Positions 1 to 8,199 are shown, counted from the first letter of the stretch. The stretch: DNA of 43,075 nucleotides from Bacillota bacterium (GCA_023402355.1 JAEXCG010000018.1:1-43075); one strand, 5' to 3'. Program-made: numbers and translations. Notes: generated by a model from the sequence alone, not told the origin.

Positions 1-32
1 AACGTGTATCGTTTTGCGGGCCGCGTTCTTTT

Positions 33-3000
33 TTACTTCAGCACCACGCAGGAGGCGCCCAGCCGCGCGCGCAGCGCGCGCACGAGCGCGCGATCCGGCG
101 AAACGCACAGCTCGCGGGGCGCGCTGAGCGTCACGCGCCGGTCTGAAAGGAAGAAGAGCACCGGCAATTCGCCCGGATACTGCGAAAGCAGCGGCGTGAG
201 CCCCGCGATCGCCCCCTCGCCCGAAAGCTTTAAGAACAGCTTCTTGGGCGCGGGCGGGTCCGCGCGCCCGGCGGCGTCCAGCTCGTCGTCCAGGTGGGCG
301 TGCGCCGCCTGCTGCTCGTACGCGGGCGGCGGCGCGGGCATGCCCTCGAACTCGCCCTGCGCGGCCTTTGAGAGCACCGCGCCCTGCTGGCTGTCCGGCA
401 GCAGGGGCGTCACGCTGTCCAGCAGCAGCTTGGGCTCCTCCTCCTCGCGCACGGACAGGCGGCCGGAGAGCACCACCGCCGTGTCCGGCACGAGGTCCGC
501 CGCCGTGCGCTCGTACACGCGCGGGAAGACCAGCGCCTCGATCTGGCCGGTCAGATCCTCCAGCGTCGCAAAGGCCATCATGCCGCCGGACTTCGTCGCC
601 TTCTGGCGCACCTCCGCCAGCAGCCCGCCCATCTTGACCGTCATGCCGTCCCACGAGAGCCCCTTGTCAGGGCTCTCCTTCATGTCCTCCAGCATGCCCG
701 TGTTCATCCGAAGCAGCGAGAGCGACTTTCGGTACTCGTCCAGCGGGTGCCCGCTGATGTACACGCCCGTGACCTCCTTCTCCATGGAGAGCAGCATCCG
801 CAGCGGGTACTCCGGGATCGCCGGCAGGGGCGGCGGCGCGTCGTCCAGCATCTCCCCGAAGAGCGACACCTGCCCCGCGATGTTCTGCCGCCGCGACCGG
901 CCCGCGCCGTCCAGCGCGCGCTCGTACACGGCCATCACCTGCGCCCGGCGCGCGCCCGTCTGGTCGAACGCGCCCGCCTTGACGAGGCTTTCCACCACGC
1001 GCTTGCTCACCTGGTCGGTGTCCACCCGGCGGCAGAAGTCGTAGATGTCCCGGTAGGGCCCGCCCGCCTCGCGCTCGCGCACGATGGCGTCGATCGCCTT
1101 GTCCCCGCAGCTCTTGATCGCCCCCAGGCCGAAGCGGATGCCCGTCCGCCCGTCCGCGTCCTTCGAGGCGCTGAACTTGCGCACGGACAGGTTCACGTCC
1201 GGCGGCAGGAAGGCGATGCCGTGCTTGCGGCAGTACTGCGTGTACATGGCGATCTTGGGGGCGTTGCCCGCGACGGAGTTCATCAGCGCCGCGAAGAACT
1301 CCACCGGGTAGTGCACCTTGAGGTAGCCCGTCTGCACGGCGACCACGCCGTAGGCCGCCGCGTGCGGCTTGTTGAACGCGTAGGACGCGAACGCCGTCAT
1401 CTCGTCGAAGATCTTGATCGCGATCTCCTCGCTGACGCCGTTCCGCACGCAGCCCGGCACGACCACCTTGCCGTCCTCCACGAGGCCGTGGATGAAGTAC
1501 TCGCGCTCCTGCGCCATGACGTCGTGCTTCTTCTTGGCCATCGCGCGGCGCACCAGGTCGCTGCGTCCCAGCGAATAGCCCGCCAGGTCGCGCACGATCT
1601 GCATGACCTGCTCCTGATAGACCATGCAGCCGTAGGTCACGTCCAATATAGGCCGCAGCTTTTCGTGCAGGTACACGATCTTCGAGGGGTCCTGCTTGCA
1701 CTCGATGTAGCGCGGGATCGTGTCCATCGGGCCCGGCCGGTACAGCGAGATCGCGGCGATGATGTCCTCGAACGTCTGCGGCTTCATGTTTTGCAGGAAG
1801 TTTCGCATGCCGCCGGACTCGAGCTGGAACACGCCGTCCGTGTCGCCGTTTGAGATCATCTCGTACACCGCCGGGTCGTCCAGCGGGATGTCCTCGGGCT
1901 TCAAATCAATGCCGCGCGCGCGCAGCATGTCCAGCGCGTCGCGGATGACCGTCAGCGTGCGCAGGCCCAGAAAGTCCATCTTGAGCAGGCCCAGCTTTTC
2001 GATGGTGCCCATGGGGAACTGGGTCGTCACCACGTCGTCGTTCATTTGCAGCGGCACGTACTCCGTGACCGGCTTCTTGGTGATGAGCACGCCCGCCGCG
2101 TGCGTGGAGGCGTGGCGCGGCATGCCTTCCAGCGTCAGCGAGGTATCCACCAGCGCCTTCACGCGCGGCTCGTCCTCGTAGCGGCGGCGGAACTCGGGGT
2201 TCGCCTTCATCGCCTTGTCCAGCGTCATGTTCAGCTCCATGGGGATGAGCTTGGCGACCGCGTCCACCTCGGCGTAGGGATAGCCCATCGCGCGGCCCAC
2301 GTCGCGCACGACCGCGCGCGCGGCCATGGTGCCGAACGTGATGATCTGCGAGACGTGGTCCTGCCCGTAGCGGCGGGCGACGTAGTCGATGACCTCCTGC
2401 CTGCGCTCGTAGCAGAAGTCCACGTCGATATCCGGCATGGAGATGCGCTCCGGGTTGAGGAAGCGCTCGAACAGCAGGTTGTAGCGCAGGGGGTCCAGCG
2501 TCGTGATGTCCAGCGTGTAGGCGACGATGGAGCCTGCGGCGCTGCCGCGTCCCGGGCCGACCATGATGCCGTTTTGCTTGGCGTAGTGGATGAAATCCCA
2601 GACGATCAGGAAGTAATCGACGTAGCCCATGGACTCGATGACCGACAGCTCGTACTCCAGCCGCTCGCGCGCATCCCGGCGGTCCGGCGCGTAGCGCTCC
2701 GCGAGCCCCTGCTCGCACAGCTCCCGCAGCATGGAAAGCGCCGTCTTCCCCTCCGGCACGGGGTAGCCGGGCAGGTGGATGGTCTTGAAGTCGAACGTCA
2801 CCTCGCAGCGCTCGGCGATTTCCACCGTGCGCGAAAGCGCCTGCGGCCACTGGGGGAAGACCTTTTCCATTTCCTCCGGCGACTTGACGTACAGCTCCTC
2901 CGAGTCGATGCGCATGCGGTTCTCGTCGTCCAGCGTCTTTCCGGTCTGGATGCACATGAGCACCTCCTGCGCGCGGGCGTCCTCGCGGCGCAGGTAGTGG

Positions 3001-3614
3001 CAGTCGTTGGTCGCGACGAGCGGGATGCCCGTGCGCTCCGACACCTGCACGAGCAGGGGCAGCACCTGGCGCTCCTCCGCGATGCCGTGATCCATGATTT
3101 CTATAAAGTAGTTTCCCTTGCCGAAAAGCTCCTGCATGGAAAGCGCGTGGCGGCAGGCGTCGTCCATGCGCCCGTCCAGCAGCAGCTTGGGCAGGTCGCC
3201 CGAGAGACACGCGGACAGGGCGATGAGCCCCTGCGTATGCCCTCTTAGCAGCTTCATGTCGATGCGCGGCTTGTAATAAAAGCCCCGCGTCCACCCCTCG
3301 CTCACCAGCGTCACGAGGTTCCTGTAACCCGTCTGGTTCTCGCACAGCAGGATGAGGTGGCTGTACTCGCGCGCGGCGGTGTGCTTTTCGTCCATGTCGT
3401 CGCAGGTGTAGACCTCGCAGCCGATGACCGGGTGGATGCCGCGCTTCTTCGCCTCGGCGTAAAAGTCGACCACGCCGTACATCACGCCGTGGTCCGTCAC
3501 GGCGCAGTGCTCCATCCCCAGCTCCTTCACGCGGTCGAGCAGGGGGCCGATGCGGTTGGCGCCGTCCAGCAGGCTGTATTCGGTGTGCAGGTGAAGATGG
3601 GCAAATGGCGGCAA
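33..3614 (-). CDS. dnaE: DNA polymerase III subunit alpha (DnaE)
   Basis: Replicative DNA polymerase catalytic subunit, 1193 aa, about the full family length. It opens with a PHP domain (HLHLHTEYSLLDG at residues 6-18) and continues into the PolC/DnaE palm with catalytic acids in PDIDVDF (D395, D397, D399) and a further Asp in KMDFLGL (D547). A helix-hairpin-helix region follows, then an OB-type domain around residues 985-1060 (GGLLAEVRQKATKSGG). I chose a TTG start at 3614 because AGGAGG lies 6 bases upstream and the protein then begins MPPFAHLHLH, as DnaE homologues do; the open frame runs 48 bases further upstream without support. It lies downstream of aspS in the same direction, with its own extended -10 element in the gap. 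Confidence 0.97.
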   Translation of the reverse strand: MPPFAHLHLHTEYSLLDGANRIGPLLDRVKELGMEHCAVTDHGVMYGVVDFYAEAKKRGIHPVIGCEVYTCDDMDEKHTAAREYSHLILLCENQTGYRNLVTLVSEGWTRGFYYKPRIDMKLLRGHTQGLIALSACLSGDLPKLLLDGRMDDACRHALSMQELFGKGNYFIEIMDHGIAEERQVLPLLVQVSERTGIPLVATNDCHYLRREDARAQEVLMCIQTGKTLDDENRMRIDSEELYVKSPEEMEKVFPQWPQALSRTVEIAERCEVTFDFKTIHLPGYPVPEGKTALSMLRELCEQGLAERYAPDRRDARERLEYELSVIESMGYVDYFLIVWDFIHYAKQNGIMVGPGRGSAAGSIVAYTLDITTLDPLRYNLLFERFLNPERISMPDIDVDFCYERRQEVIDYVARRYGQDHVSQIITFGTMAARAVVRDVGRAMGYPYAEVDAVAKLIPMELNMTLDKAMKANPEFRRRYEDEPRVKALVDTSLTLEGMPRHASTHAAGVLITKKPVTEYVPLQMNDDVVTTQFPMGTIEKLGLLKMDFLGLRTLTVIRDALDMLRARGIDLKPEDIPLDDPAVYEMISNGDTDGVFQLESGGMRNFLQNMKPQTFEDIIAAISLYRPGPMDTIPRYIECKQDPSKIVYLHEKLRPILDVTYGCMVYQEQVMQIVRDLAGYSLGRSDLVRRAMAKKKHDVMAQEREYFIHGLVEDGKVVVPGCVRNGVSEEIAIKIFDEMTAFASYAFNKPHAAAYGVVAVQTGYLKVHYPVEFFAALMNSVAGNAPKIAMYTQYCRKHGIAFLPPDVNLSVRKFSASKDADGRTGIRFGLGAIKSCGDKAIDAIVREREAGGPYRDIYDFCRRVDTDQVSKRVVESLVKAGAFDQTGARRAQVMAVYERALDGAGRSRRQNIAGQVSLFGEMLDDAPPPLPAIPEYPLRMLLSMEKEVTGVYISGHPLDEYRKSLSLLRMNTGMLEDMKESPDKGLSWDGMTVKMGGLLAEVRQKATKSGGMMAFATLEDLTGQIEALVFPRVYERTAADLVPDTAVVLSGRLSVREEEEPKLLLDSVTPLLPDSQQGAVLSKAAQGEFEGMPAPPPAYEQQAAHAHLDDELDAAGRADPPAPKKLFLKLSGEGAIAGLTPLLSQYPGELPVLFFLSDRRVTLSAPRELCVSPDRALVRALRARLGASCVVLK

Positions 3615-3650
3615 AGCGATTCCTCCTGTCGGCATGGTCGTATGAGATAT

Positions 3651-3659
3651 ATTATAACA
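3651..3659 (-). promoter_or_regulatory. Extended -10 promoter of dnaE
   Basis: On the minus strand the sequence reads TGTTATAAT, a perfect -10 with the TG extension, about 37 bases ahead of the TTG start of dnaE. No good -35 is present; the spacer is a GC run. The position is seen in the sequence, the function is inferred. Confidence 0.55.
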
Positions 3660-3713
3660 CACCCGCGCGCGCGGCGGCAGTCCAAAAGGAAAAAGGCTTG
3701 CGCTGCGGCCCCC

Positions 3714-5045
3714 TTACGGCGTCACCCGGCTCGCATCCCGCGGGAAGAGCGCGGCGCGGCGCACATTTTCAAGCCCCAGCAGCCGGGCCGTCAGCCGCTC
3801 CAGCCCCAGGCCCAGCCCGCCATGCGGCGGCAGACCGCAGCGGTGCGCCGCGAGGTAGTCCGCAAACTGCGCGGCGTCCATGCCCCGGCGCTCCATCTTT
3901 TCCACCTGCCGGGCATAGTCGTGAATGCGCTGCCCACCGGTCGTAATCTCCATTCCGCGAAACAGCAGGTCAAAGCTCAACGTTTCTGCCGGGTTTTCGG
4001 GAGCGTCCATCGCGTAGAAGGGGCGCTTGGCGCTCGGGTAGTGCGTCACGAACACGAACTCGCTGCCCGTTTCCCGCAGCACGAGCTCGCACAGCGTCCG
4101 CTCCTCCTCCGGCTCCAGGTCCATGGGATCGCGCACGTCCCTGCCGAGGACACGGGCGACCCAGGCCTTGGCCTCCTGAAAGCGGACGGCGGGGATGCCC
4201 TCGATTGAGGGGACGCGCGCGCCCAGCAGCGAAAGCTCGGGCCCGCAGGACTCCGTGACGCTTTGAAGCGCGCTGCAAAGCATCGCCGTCTCCAGGCGCA
4301 TCAGGTCCTCAAAGCCCTCGATGTAGCCCATCTCCAGGTCCACGCTGGTGTATTCGTTCAGGTGGCGCGAGGTGTCGTGCTTTTCCGCACGGAAGACGGG
4401 CCCGATCTCGTATACCCGCCCAAAGACGCTGACCAGCATCTGCTTGTAAAGCTGCGGGCTCTGGGCGAGGCAGGCCGCGCGGCCGAAGTAATCCAGATGA
4501 AAGATGTTTGCGCCGCCCTCCGCGCCGGAGGCCACAATCTTGGGCGTGTGCACCTCCGTAAAGCGCTCGGCCGACAGAAACGCGCGCAGGCCCGCGCAAA
4601 GCCCCGCTTGAACGACGAAGATCGCGCGCTCCCGCTCGTTGCGCAGGGTGACCGCGCGCGCGTCGAGCAGGCGGTCGAGGGATGCATCCACCCGTTTCTG
4701 GTTGATGACGACGGGCGGCGGCGCAGCGGGGACGCTGAGCACCTCAATCTCCCGAATTTTCAGCTCATAACCCGTGCGGCTGCGCGGTTCGGCGGCGACG
4801 TCCGCCGTCACGACCACGCAGCTTTCCTCCGCGAGGGCGTCCAGCGGGAAGGCGCAGTCCTCCTTACAGTACACGCACTGCACCACGTTTCGCCCCGTTC
4901 GCAACAGCACGAACGCGAAACCGCTCATGCGCCGCAGCTTATAGACGCTGCCGCAAATCCTGACCCGCTGCCCAATGTGCTCCCCGAGCGCCTCCGCATC
5001 CGCAAAGCTGCGATTCAAGGTGCCGGGTATCGTCTTGATTTCCAT
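3714..5045 (-). CDS. aspS: Aspartyl-tRNA synthetase, archaeal/short type
   Basis: Class II aminoacyl-tRNA synthetase of 443 aa that charges tRNA with aspartate. An N-terminal OB-fold anticodon-binding domain fills about residues 15-110. The class II core shows motif 2 in FRAEKHDTSRHLNEYTS (R219 in the motif) and motif 3 in GLGLGLERLTARLLG near the C-terminus. The substrate-pocket segment SGAEGGANIFHLDYFG and SPQLYKQM match the archaeal-type AspRS rather than the roughly 590-aa bacterial AspRS, since the GAD insertion is absent. This short type is often non-discriminating (charges tRNA-Asn as well) in bacteria that use GatCAB, which cannot be decided here. The start was chosen at ATG 5045 after AGGAGG. 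The gene has a long leader with a small Asp-rich ORF and a terminator. An AsnRS is the less likely alternative. Confidence 0.88.
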   Translation of the reverse strand: MEIKTIPGTLNRSFADAEALGEHIGQRVRICGSVYKLRRMSGFAFVLLRTGRNVVQCVYCKEDCAFPLDALAEESCVVVTADVAAEPRSRTGYELKIREIEVLSVPAAPPPVVINQKRVDASLDRLLDARAVTLRNERERAIFVVQAGLCAGLRAFLSAERFTEVHTPKIVASGAEGGANIFHLDYFGRAACLAQSPQLYKQMLVSVFGRVYEIGPVFRAEKHDTSRHLNEYTSVDLEMGYIEGFEDLMRLETAMLCSALQSVTESCGPELSLLGARVPSIEGIPAVRFQEAKAWVARVLGRDVRDPMDLEPEEERTLCELVLRETGSEFVFVTHYPSAKRPFYAMDAPENPAETLSFDLLFRGMEITTGGQRIHDYARQVEKMERRGMDAAQFADYLAAHRCGLPPHGGLGLGLERLTARLLGLENVRRAALFPRDASRVTP

Positions 5046-5165
5046 GGTTTTCAGTCCTCCTGTCGTCGGTCGATGGCGCGCTTTCATTCGCAGCGCCGCC
5101 GTCCGCGAGGGCATCATCCTTATGCCCCACCCCATCACCCCCTTTCTTCTCGCAGCGCGGGTATC

Positions 5166-5206
5166 AAAAAAGGACCTCGCGGGCAATCCCTGCCGGCGCG
5201 GTCCCT
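5166..5206 (-). terminator. Intrinsic terminator in the aspS leader
   Basis: On the minus strand GGACC-GCG...GGCA (loop GGGAT) TGCC-CGC-GA-GGTCC forms a long hairpin followed directly by six Ts. It sits about 120 bases before the aspS start codon and after the aspS promoter, so transcripts must read through it to express aspS. Confidence 0.85.
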
Positions 5207-5280
5207 CTGCAAACACAAATCGATTTGCCGCGCAGGCGCAAACGTCAAGCGCCTGCACCTGCGTAGAGCAGCTGCAAGCG

Positions 5281-5331
5281 CTATCTATCGTCGTCCCGAT
5301 TCAGGCAAACCGTCTCGAAAAAGCGCTTCAT
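5281..5331 (-). CDS. Asp-rich leader peptide of aspS (16 aa)
   Basis: A short ORF encodes MKRFFETVCLNRDDDR. It has a good ribosome binding site (GGAGG, 9 bases upstream of ATG) and starts about 26 bases after the predicted transcription start. Three consecutive Asp codons (GAC GAC GAT) sit just before the stop, which is the arrangement of control codons in classical leader-peptide attenuators. It lies upstream of the gene for an aspartyl-tRNA synthetase, so the amino acid matches. Its role as a sensor is inference from position and codon content. Confidence 0.65.
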   Translation of the reverse strand: MKRFFETVCLNRDDDR

Positions 5332-5363
5332 GCTCGCAGCCTCCGTCTTTTAAATTAGATGTC

Positions 5364-5392
5364 AGTCTAGCACAGTTTTCCCCGCCCGTCAA
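5364..5392 (-). promoter_or_regulatory. Promoter of the aspS leader
   Basis: TTGACG - 17 bases - TAGACT on the minus strand. The -35 overlaps the stop codon of the upstream unknown gene (its TGA lies inside TTGACG), so aspS has its own promoter. Confidence 0.8.
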
Positions 5393-6261
5393 GGGGGCGA
5401 ATCCATTTTGACCAGAAACGCCCGGTCGCCGGGGCCCGTGCGCGTAAATTCGAGCCAGCTATACGCCTGCGACTGCCCACACTTCTCATCGATGTTTTTT
5501 ACGATCTCTGCGAAGTCCTGTCTTCTACGGGCGAAGTCCGGGTGCGCGCGCCAGATGGCGTTGACGAGGTCCTGCTTCGAGGTGATCCACGCGCGCAGCC
5601 CTTCCCGATTTCCATCGTACAGGAACTGATAGACGGCCAGCGCGCACGCCTCCAGGCGCCAGAAGGCGTAAGGGTACAAGAGGATGTCGCACGGGCAGGC
5701 CACACCCAGCGTATCGTCCTCTAAATATGAAAGCAGCGGCGAGACGGCCGCGAGGAACCAGGTTCCGCCCCCTTCGACGAACCAGACGCCCCGGTCCGCC
5801 TGCCGATAGCGGGTGCGCCGCCCGCAGGGCGTGCGTTCGGGCGGCGACCACTCGCCGAAATAGGCCGCTTCGTCCTCGCAGCCGAGCAGGGCGTAGTTAA
5901 TCGCCCCGCGTTCCAGCATCGCGTGCTCCGGCCCGGACACCGTGCGCTGCCGGTAACGGCACAGTTCGTATTCCACCGCGCAGCCGCACTTTTCCCCCGC
6001 AATCCATAGCTCGTCGTCCTCGCAGCCCATGGCGATCACCTCTTCGGAGAACACCTCCCGCGCCCGCCGCATGGTCGAAGCGTGCATGTAGCAGCGATCC
6101 TCCATGGTTTCGGGATGGAGCCGTGAGAAGCGCTCGACGCGGTTGATGCCGGGCACCTCCGTCTCGCGGATATCGGGCGGACCGATTCGGTCCGGGGTCA
6201 GGGGATAGGGCAAGGGCGGCAAAGCCTCGACCGCCCGTTCGATCCGTTCCTTGACCGTCAT
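5389..6261 (-). CDS. Hypothetical protein, 290 aa
   Basis: I do not recognise this protein. It is soluble, with no signal peptide or membrane segment. It is acidic and aromatic-rich, with a Pro-rich N-terminus (residues 14-30) and about ten cysteines, including a CGC near residue 110 and CPC near residue 206. The start is supported by AGAGGGTG 8 bases before ATG. It is transcribed divergently from an XRE-family regulator, from a strong promoter of its own, and its 3' end overlaps the aspS promoter. Divergent placement suggests the XRE protein may control it, which is inference. Codon usage looks like that of its GC-rich neighbours. Confidence 0.75.
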   Translation of the reverse strand: MTVKERIERAVEALPPLPYPLTPDRIGPPDIRETEVPGINRVERFSRLHPETMEDRCYMHASTMRRAREVFSEEVIAMGCEDDELWIAGEKCGCAVEYELCRYRQRTVSGPEHAMLERGAINYALLGCEDEAAYFGEWSPPERTPCGRRTRYRQADRGVWFVEGGGTWFLAAVSPLLSYLEDDTLGVACPCDILLYPYAFWRLEACALAVYQFLYDGNREGLRAWITSKQDLVNAIWRAHPDFARRRQDFAEIVKNIDEKCGQSQAYSWLEFTRTGPGDRAFLVKMDSPP

Positions 6262-6295
6262 GGTGAAATCACCCTCTCATATCATCATCAATAGC

Positions 6296-6324
6296 ATTAT
6301 AAACTATCTTTAGTTGTAATTCAA
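6296..6324 (-). promoter_or_regulatory. Promoter of the 290-aa unknown gene
   Basis: TTGAAT - 17 bases - TATAAT on the minus strand, 35 bases before the ATG. It lies in the AT-rich divergent gap shared with the XRE gene. Confidence 0.8.
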
Positions 6325-6343
6325 TCCATAGAAGAAAATTTAC

Positions 6344-6357
6344 GCTTATAGCTTATA
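6344..6357. repeat. Tandem 7-bp repeat, candidate operator
   Basis: GCTTATA occurs twice in direct succession in the divergent intergenic gap, just ahead of the XRE gene. Its position suits an operator for the adjacent regulator. No functional evidence. Confidence 0.4.
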
Positions 6358-6407
6358 CTCCAATTTTTGTACTCCGGGTAAGATAGGGAATAAAGGAGGG
6401 GATGCTC

Positions 6408-6761
6408 GTGGCAAAGGAAGAAGCTGTAGCCGTTGGCATACGAATCCGCAGTCTCCGAGAAGCGCTTAAGTTGCCACGAGAAAAGTTGGCGGAAAAAGCC
6501 GACATATCCCCTCAATTCCTTGCTGAAATTGAATACGGCAACAAGAGCATGACGCTTCAAACCCTGCGCAAGCTGGCGACCGCGCTCGACGTTTCCACGG
6601 ACTTCATCGTCTACGGCGTGAACAACAGCCGCGAGCTGGGCCCCATCGACGAACTGCTCCTGACGCTTTCGCCATATCAGATCACCTGTGCGCACGAAAT
6701 CCTCCGTCAGTACGCGGCGGCGATCCGTTCCGCGACGCCGCCGGACGGCGAGGACGAATAG
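6408..6761 (+). CDS. XRE-family transcriptional regulator
   Basis: Small DNA-binding protein with a Cro/CI-type helix-turn-helix over roughly residues 8-65: IRSLREALKLPREKLAEKAD, then ISPQFLAEIEYGNKSMTLQ and LRKLATALDVSTDFIVYG. A short C-terminal helical tail follows, with nothing to suggest a peptidase or ligand domain. GTG at 6408 is the likely start because AGGAGG is 8 bases upstream; the ATG at 6402 is only 2 bases from that Shine-Dalgarno. The predicted product is 117 aa. It is divergent from an unknown gene, with tandem GCTTATA repeats between them, so autoregulation and control of the neighbour are plausible. Confidence 0.9.
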   Translation: MAKEEAVAVGIRIRSLREALKLPREKLAEKADISPQFLAEIEYGNKSMTLQTLRKLATALDVSTDFIVYGVNNSRELGPIDELLLTLSPYQITCAHEILRQYAAAIRSATPPDGEDE

Positions 6762-6787
6762 CCGCATCCCTTTCATCCGCCACGCAA

Positions 6788-6827
6788 AAGACCTCCCGCC
6801 GCAGCAAACGCTTCGGCAGGAGGTCTT
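6788..6827. terminator. Bidirectional terminator
   Basis: AAGACCTCC and GGAGGTCTT form a 9-bp stem between the convergent XRE and acetyltransferase genes, flanked by A/T-rich tails on both sides. Confidence 0.8.
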
Positions 6828-6908
6828 CTTCTGTTCGCCTCTTCAATGGGATTTTCCCTGTTTAAGCCGACCGGTTTCCGGCCGGGCGCGCCGCCGTAGG
6901 GCCCGCGC

Positions 6909-7562
6909 TTACGCCTCCGCGTCCTCCGGCGAGACGCGGTTGTCCGCCAGAACCTCCGGCAGATAGCGCATGCTGTCCCTTTCGGTGATCTCCCGAATGA
7001 CCCGGCACGGCACGCCCGCCGCAAAGCTGTTCGGCGGGATGTCCCGCGTGACGACGCTGCCCGCGCCGATCACGCAGCCGTCTCCGATCGTGACGCCCGG
7101 GCAGACCGTCACGTTCGCGCCAAACCAGCAGTCGCTGCCGATGTGCACGGGCTTCGCGTAGCAAAGGCGTTTTCGCTCGCCCGACGCCGTGTACATCTCC
7201 CGGCGCTCGTCCGCGCGCATCGGGTGCACGGGCGTCACGATCGTCACATTCGGGCCGAAGTTGCAGTCGTCGCCGATCGTGACCGGCGCGTCGTCCTGAA
7301 TCGTCAGGTTGAAGTTTCCGAAAAAGTGCTTTCCGAGCGTCGTGTGCTTCCCGTAATGGATGTAGATCGGCCCCTGCAAAAACACACCCTCGGCCACGTC
7401 CGCGAAAATATCGGCGACGAGCTGCCGCCGCTTTTCCGTCTCGTCCTCAAAGGTCCGGTTGTACTCGGAGCAAAGGTTGTGCGTCCGCAGCTTGATCGCC
7501 TTCAGTGTCGGCTCGGCGGGCGAAAACAGCACCCCCGACAGGGCCTTTTCCTCTTCGTTCAT
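6909..7562 (-). CDS. Sugar O-acetyltransferase (Maa/LacA type)
   Basis: Left-handed beta-helix acetyltransferase, 217 aa, that moves acetyl from acetyl-CoA to a sugar hydroxyl in the cytoplasm. The N-terminal maltose acetyltransferase segment is present (NEEEKALSGVLFSP..., LRTHNLCSEYN). Hexapeptide repeats run through about residues 60-190, with the typical FGPNVTIVTPVHPM loop carrying the family's catalytic His, and GSDCWFGANVTVCPGVTIGD followed by GCVIGAGSVVTRDIP. ATG 7562 was chosen over an earlier in-frame ATG because GGGAGG precedes it. Sugar specificity cannot be read from sequence. Confidence 0.92.
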   Translation of the reverse strand: MNEEEKALSGVLFSPAEPTLKAIKLRTHNLCSEYNRTFEDETEKRRQLVADIFADVAEGVFLQGPIYIHYGKHTTLGKHFFGNFNLTIQDDAPVTIGDDCNFGPNVTIVTPVHPMRADERREMYTASGERKRLCYAKPVHIGSDCWFGANVTVCPGVTIGDGCVIGAGSVVTRDIPPNSFAAGVPCRVIREITERDSMRYLPEVLADNRVSPEDAEA

Positions 7563-7601
7563 GCGCGCATCCTCCCTGCAATGTCCTAAGTCAGTACCCC
7601 C

Positions 7602-7630
7602 ATTATACGACATAAAAGGGATTTTGTCCG
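7602..7630 (-). promoter_or_regulatory. Promoter of the acetyltransferase gene
   Basis: CGGACA - 17 bases - TATAAT on the minus strand, about 40 bases before the ATG and just past the stop codon of the upstream gene. Confidence 0.65.
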
Positions 7631-7647
7631 AGCAAGTTCGCGCGTTT

Positions 7648-8169
7648 CTACGAAAGCCACGTGAACGTGGACATGATCTGCCGGCAGAGCGCCCGAAACT
7701 CCGCGCCCCCCGCGTCCGCGCTGAAGTCGAACGTGAGCTGCATGCCGTCCGCCCACGTCGTGTAGGTGACCCACGGGTACCCGTCCGCCCCCTGATAGCG
7801 GCAGGTCAGGAACGTGACGCCGCCCGCGCGGCTCGTCCCGGTCTGCTCGTAGCCCGCCTCCTGCCACTGCGACACCAGCGCCGCGAGCTCCTCCTCCGTC
7901 CGGTCCGAAAGGCTCGTGCCCGTCGCCTCCGGCCGCGCGGAGATGTAGAGGAACGCGCTGCCGTCCTCCGTGCCCGCCCAGCCCAGGAGCTGCCCGCCCG
8001 CCTCCGGCTCCTCCGTCTCCAGGCGCCAGGCCTCCGGCACGCGCAGGGAAAAGCCCTGCTCCGGGAAGGCCAGCCGCTGCGATTCCTCGCGCGAAAGCCG
8101 CTCCCCGAGCGCATAGATGCAAAGGCAGCAGAGCAGCCCCGTCAGGTAGATCGCCGCGCGCTTCTTCAT
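7648..8169 (-). CDS. Membrane-anchored or secreted protein, 173 aa
   Basis: Unrecognised small protein. Residues 4-21 form a hydrophobic segment after KK (AAIYLTGLLCCLCIYALG), so it is either N-terminally anchored or exported. The rest is a soluble domain (FPEQGFSLRVPEAWRLE, FLYISARPEATG, FLTCRYQGADGYPWVTYTTW) that resembles the compact alpha/beta domains found in many lipoproteins with a PsbP/Mog1-like fold; that match is weak and by eye only. The CC pair inside the hydrophobic segment is not a clear lipobox. Start ATG 8169 follows a G-rich ribosome binding site. It lies in tandem with the acetyltransferase gene, but each has its own promoter. Confidence 0.75.
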   Translation of the reverse strand: MKKRAAIYLTGLLCCLCIYALGERLSREESQRLAFPEQGFSLRVPEAWRLETEEPEAGGQLLGWAGTEDGSAFLYISARPEATGTSLSDRTEEELAALVSQWQEAGYEQTGTSRAGGVTFLTCRYQGADGYPWVTYTTWADGMQLTFDFSADAGGAEFRALCRQIMSTFTWLS

Positions 8170-8199
8170 ACCGTTCCCCCCAGCTCAGGCGTTTTCGCC

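Larger units (their letters stand above)
5166..5357 (-). promoter_or_regulatory. aspS transcription attenuator with alternative hairpins
   Basis: Between the promoter and aspS lie four mutually exclusive pairing segments. Segment 1 (GCGCTTGCAGCTGC) begins at the last base of the leader-peptide stop codon and pairs with segment 2 (GCAGGTGCAGGCGC), 13 of 14 positions allowing one G-U. Segment 2 can instead pair with segment 3 (GCGCCTGCGC), 10 positions with one G-U. The end of segment 3 (GCGCGG) can pair with CCGCGC in the 5' arm of the terminator, which would block termination. A ribosome stalled at the first Asp codon would leave segment 1 free, giving 1:2, antitermination and aspS expression. 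A ribosome reaching the stop codon would cover segment 1, giving 2:3 and termination. Pairings are seen in the sequence; the logic is inferred. Confidence 0.65.

Noticed and set aside
5196..5208. T-box-like AGGGACCGCG next to the aspS terminator
   Set aside because: It resembles the T-box core but lacks the UGGN bulge that pairs with the tRNA end, and no AGUA/stem I features are visible. The Asp-codon leader peptide explains the layout better, though a degenerate T-box is not fully excluded.
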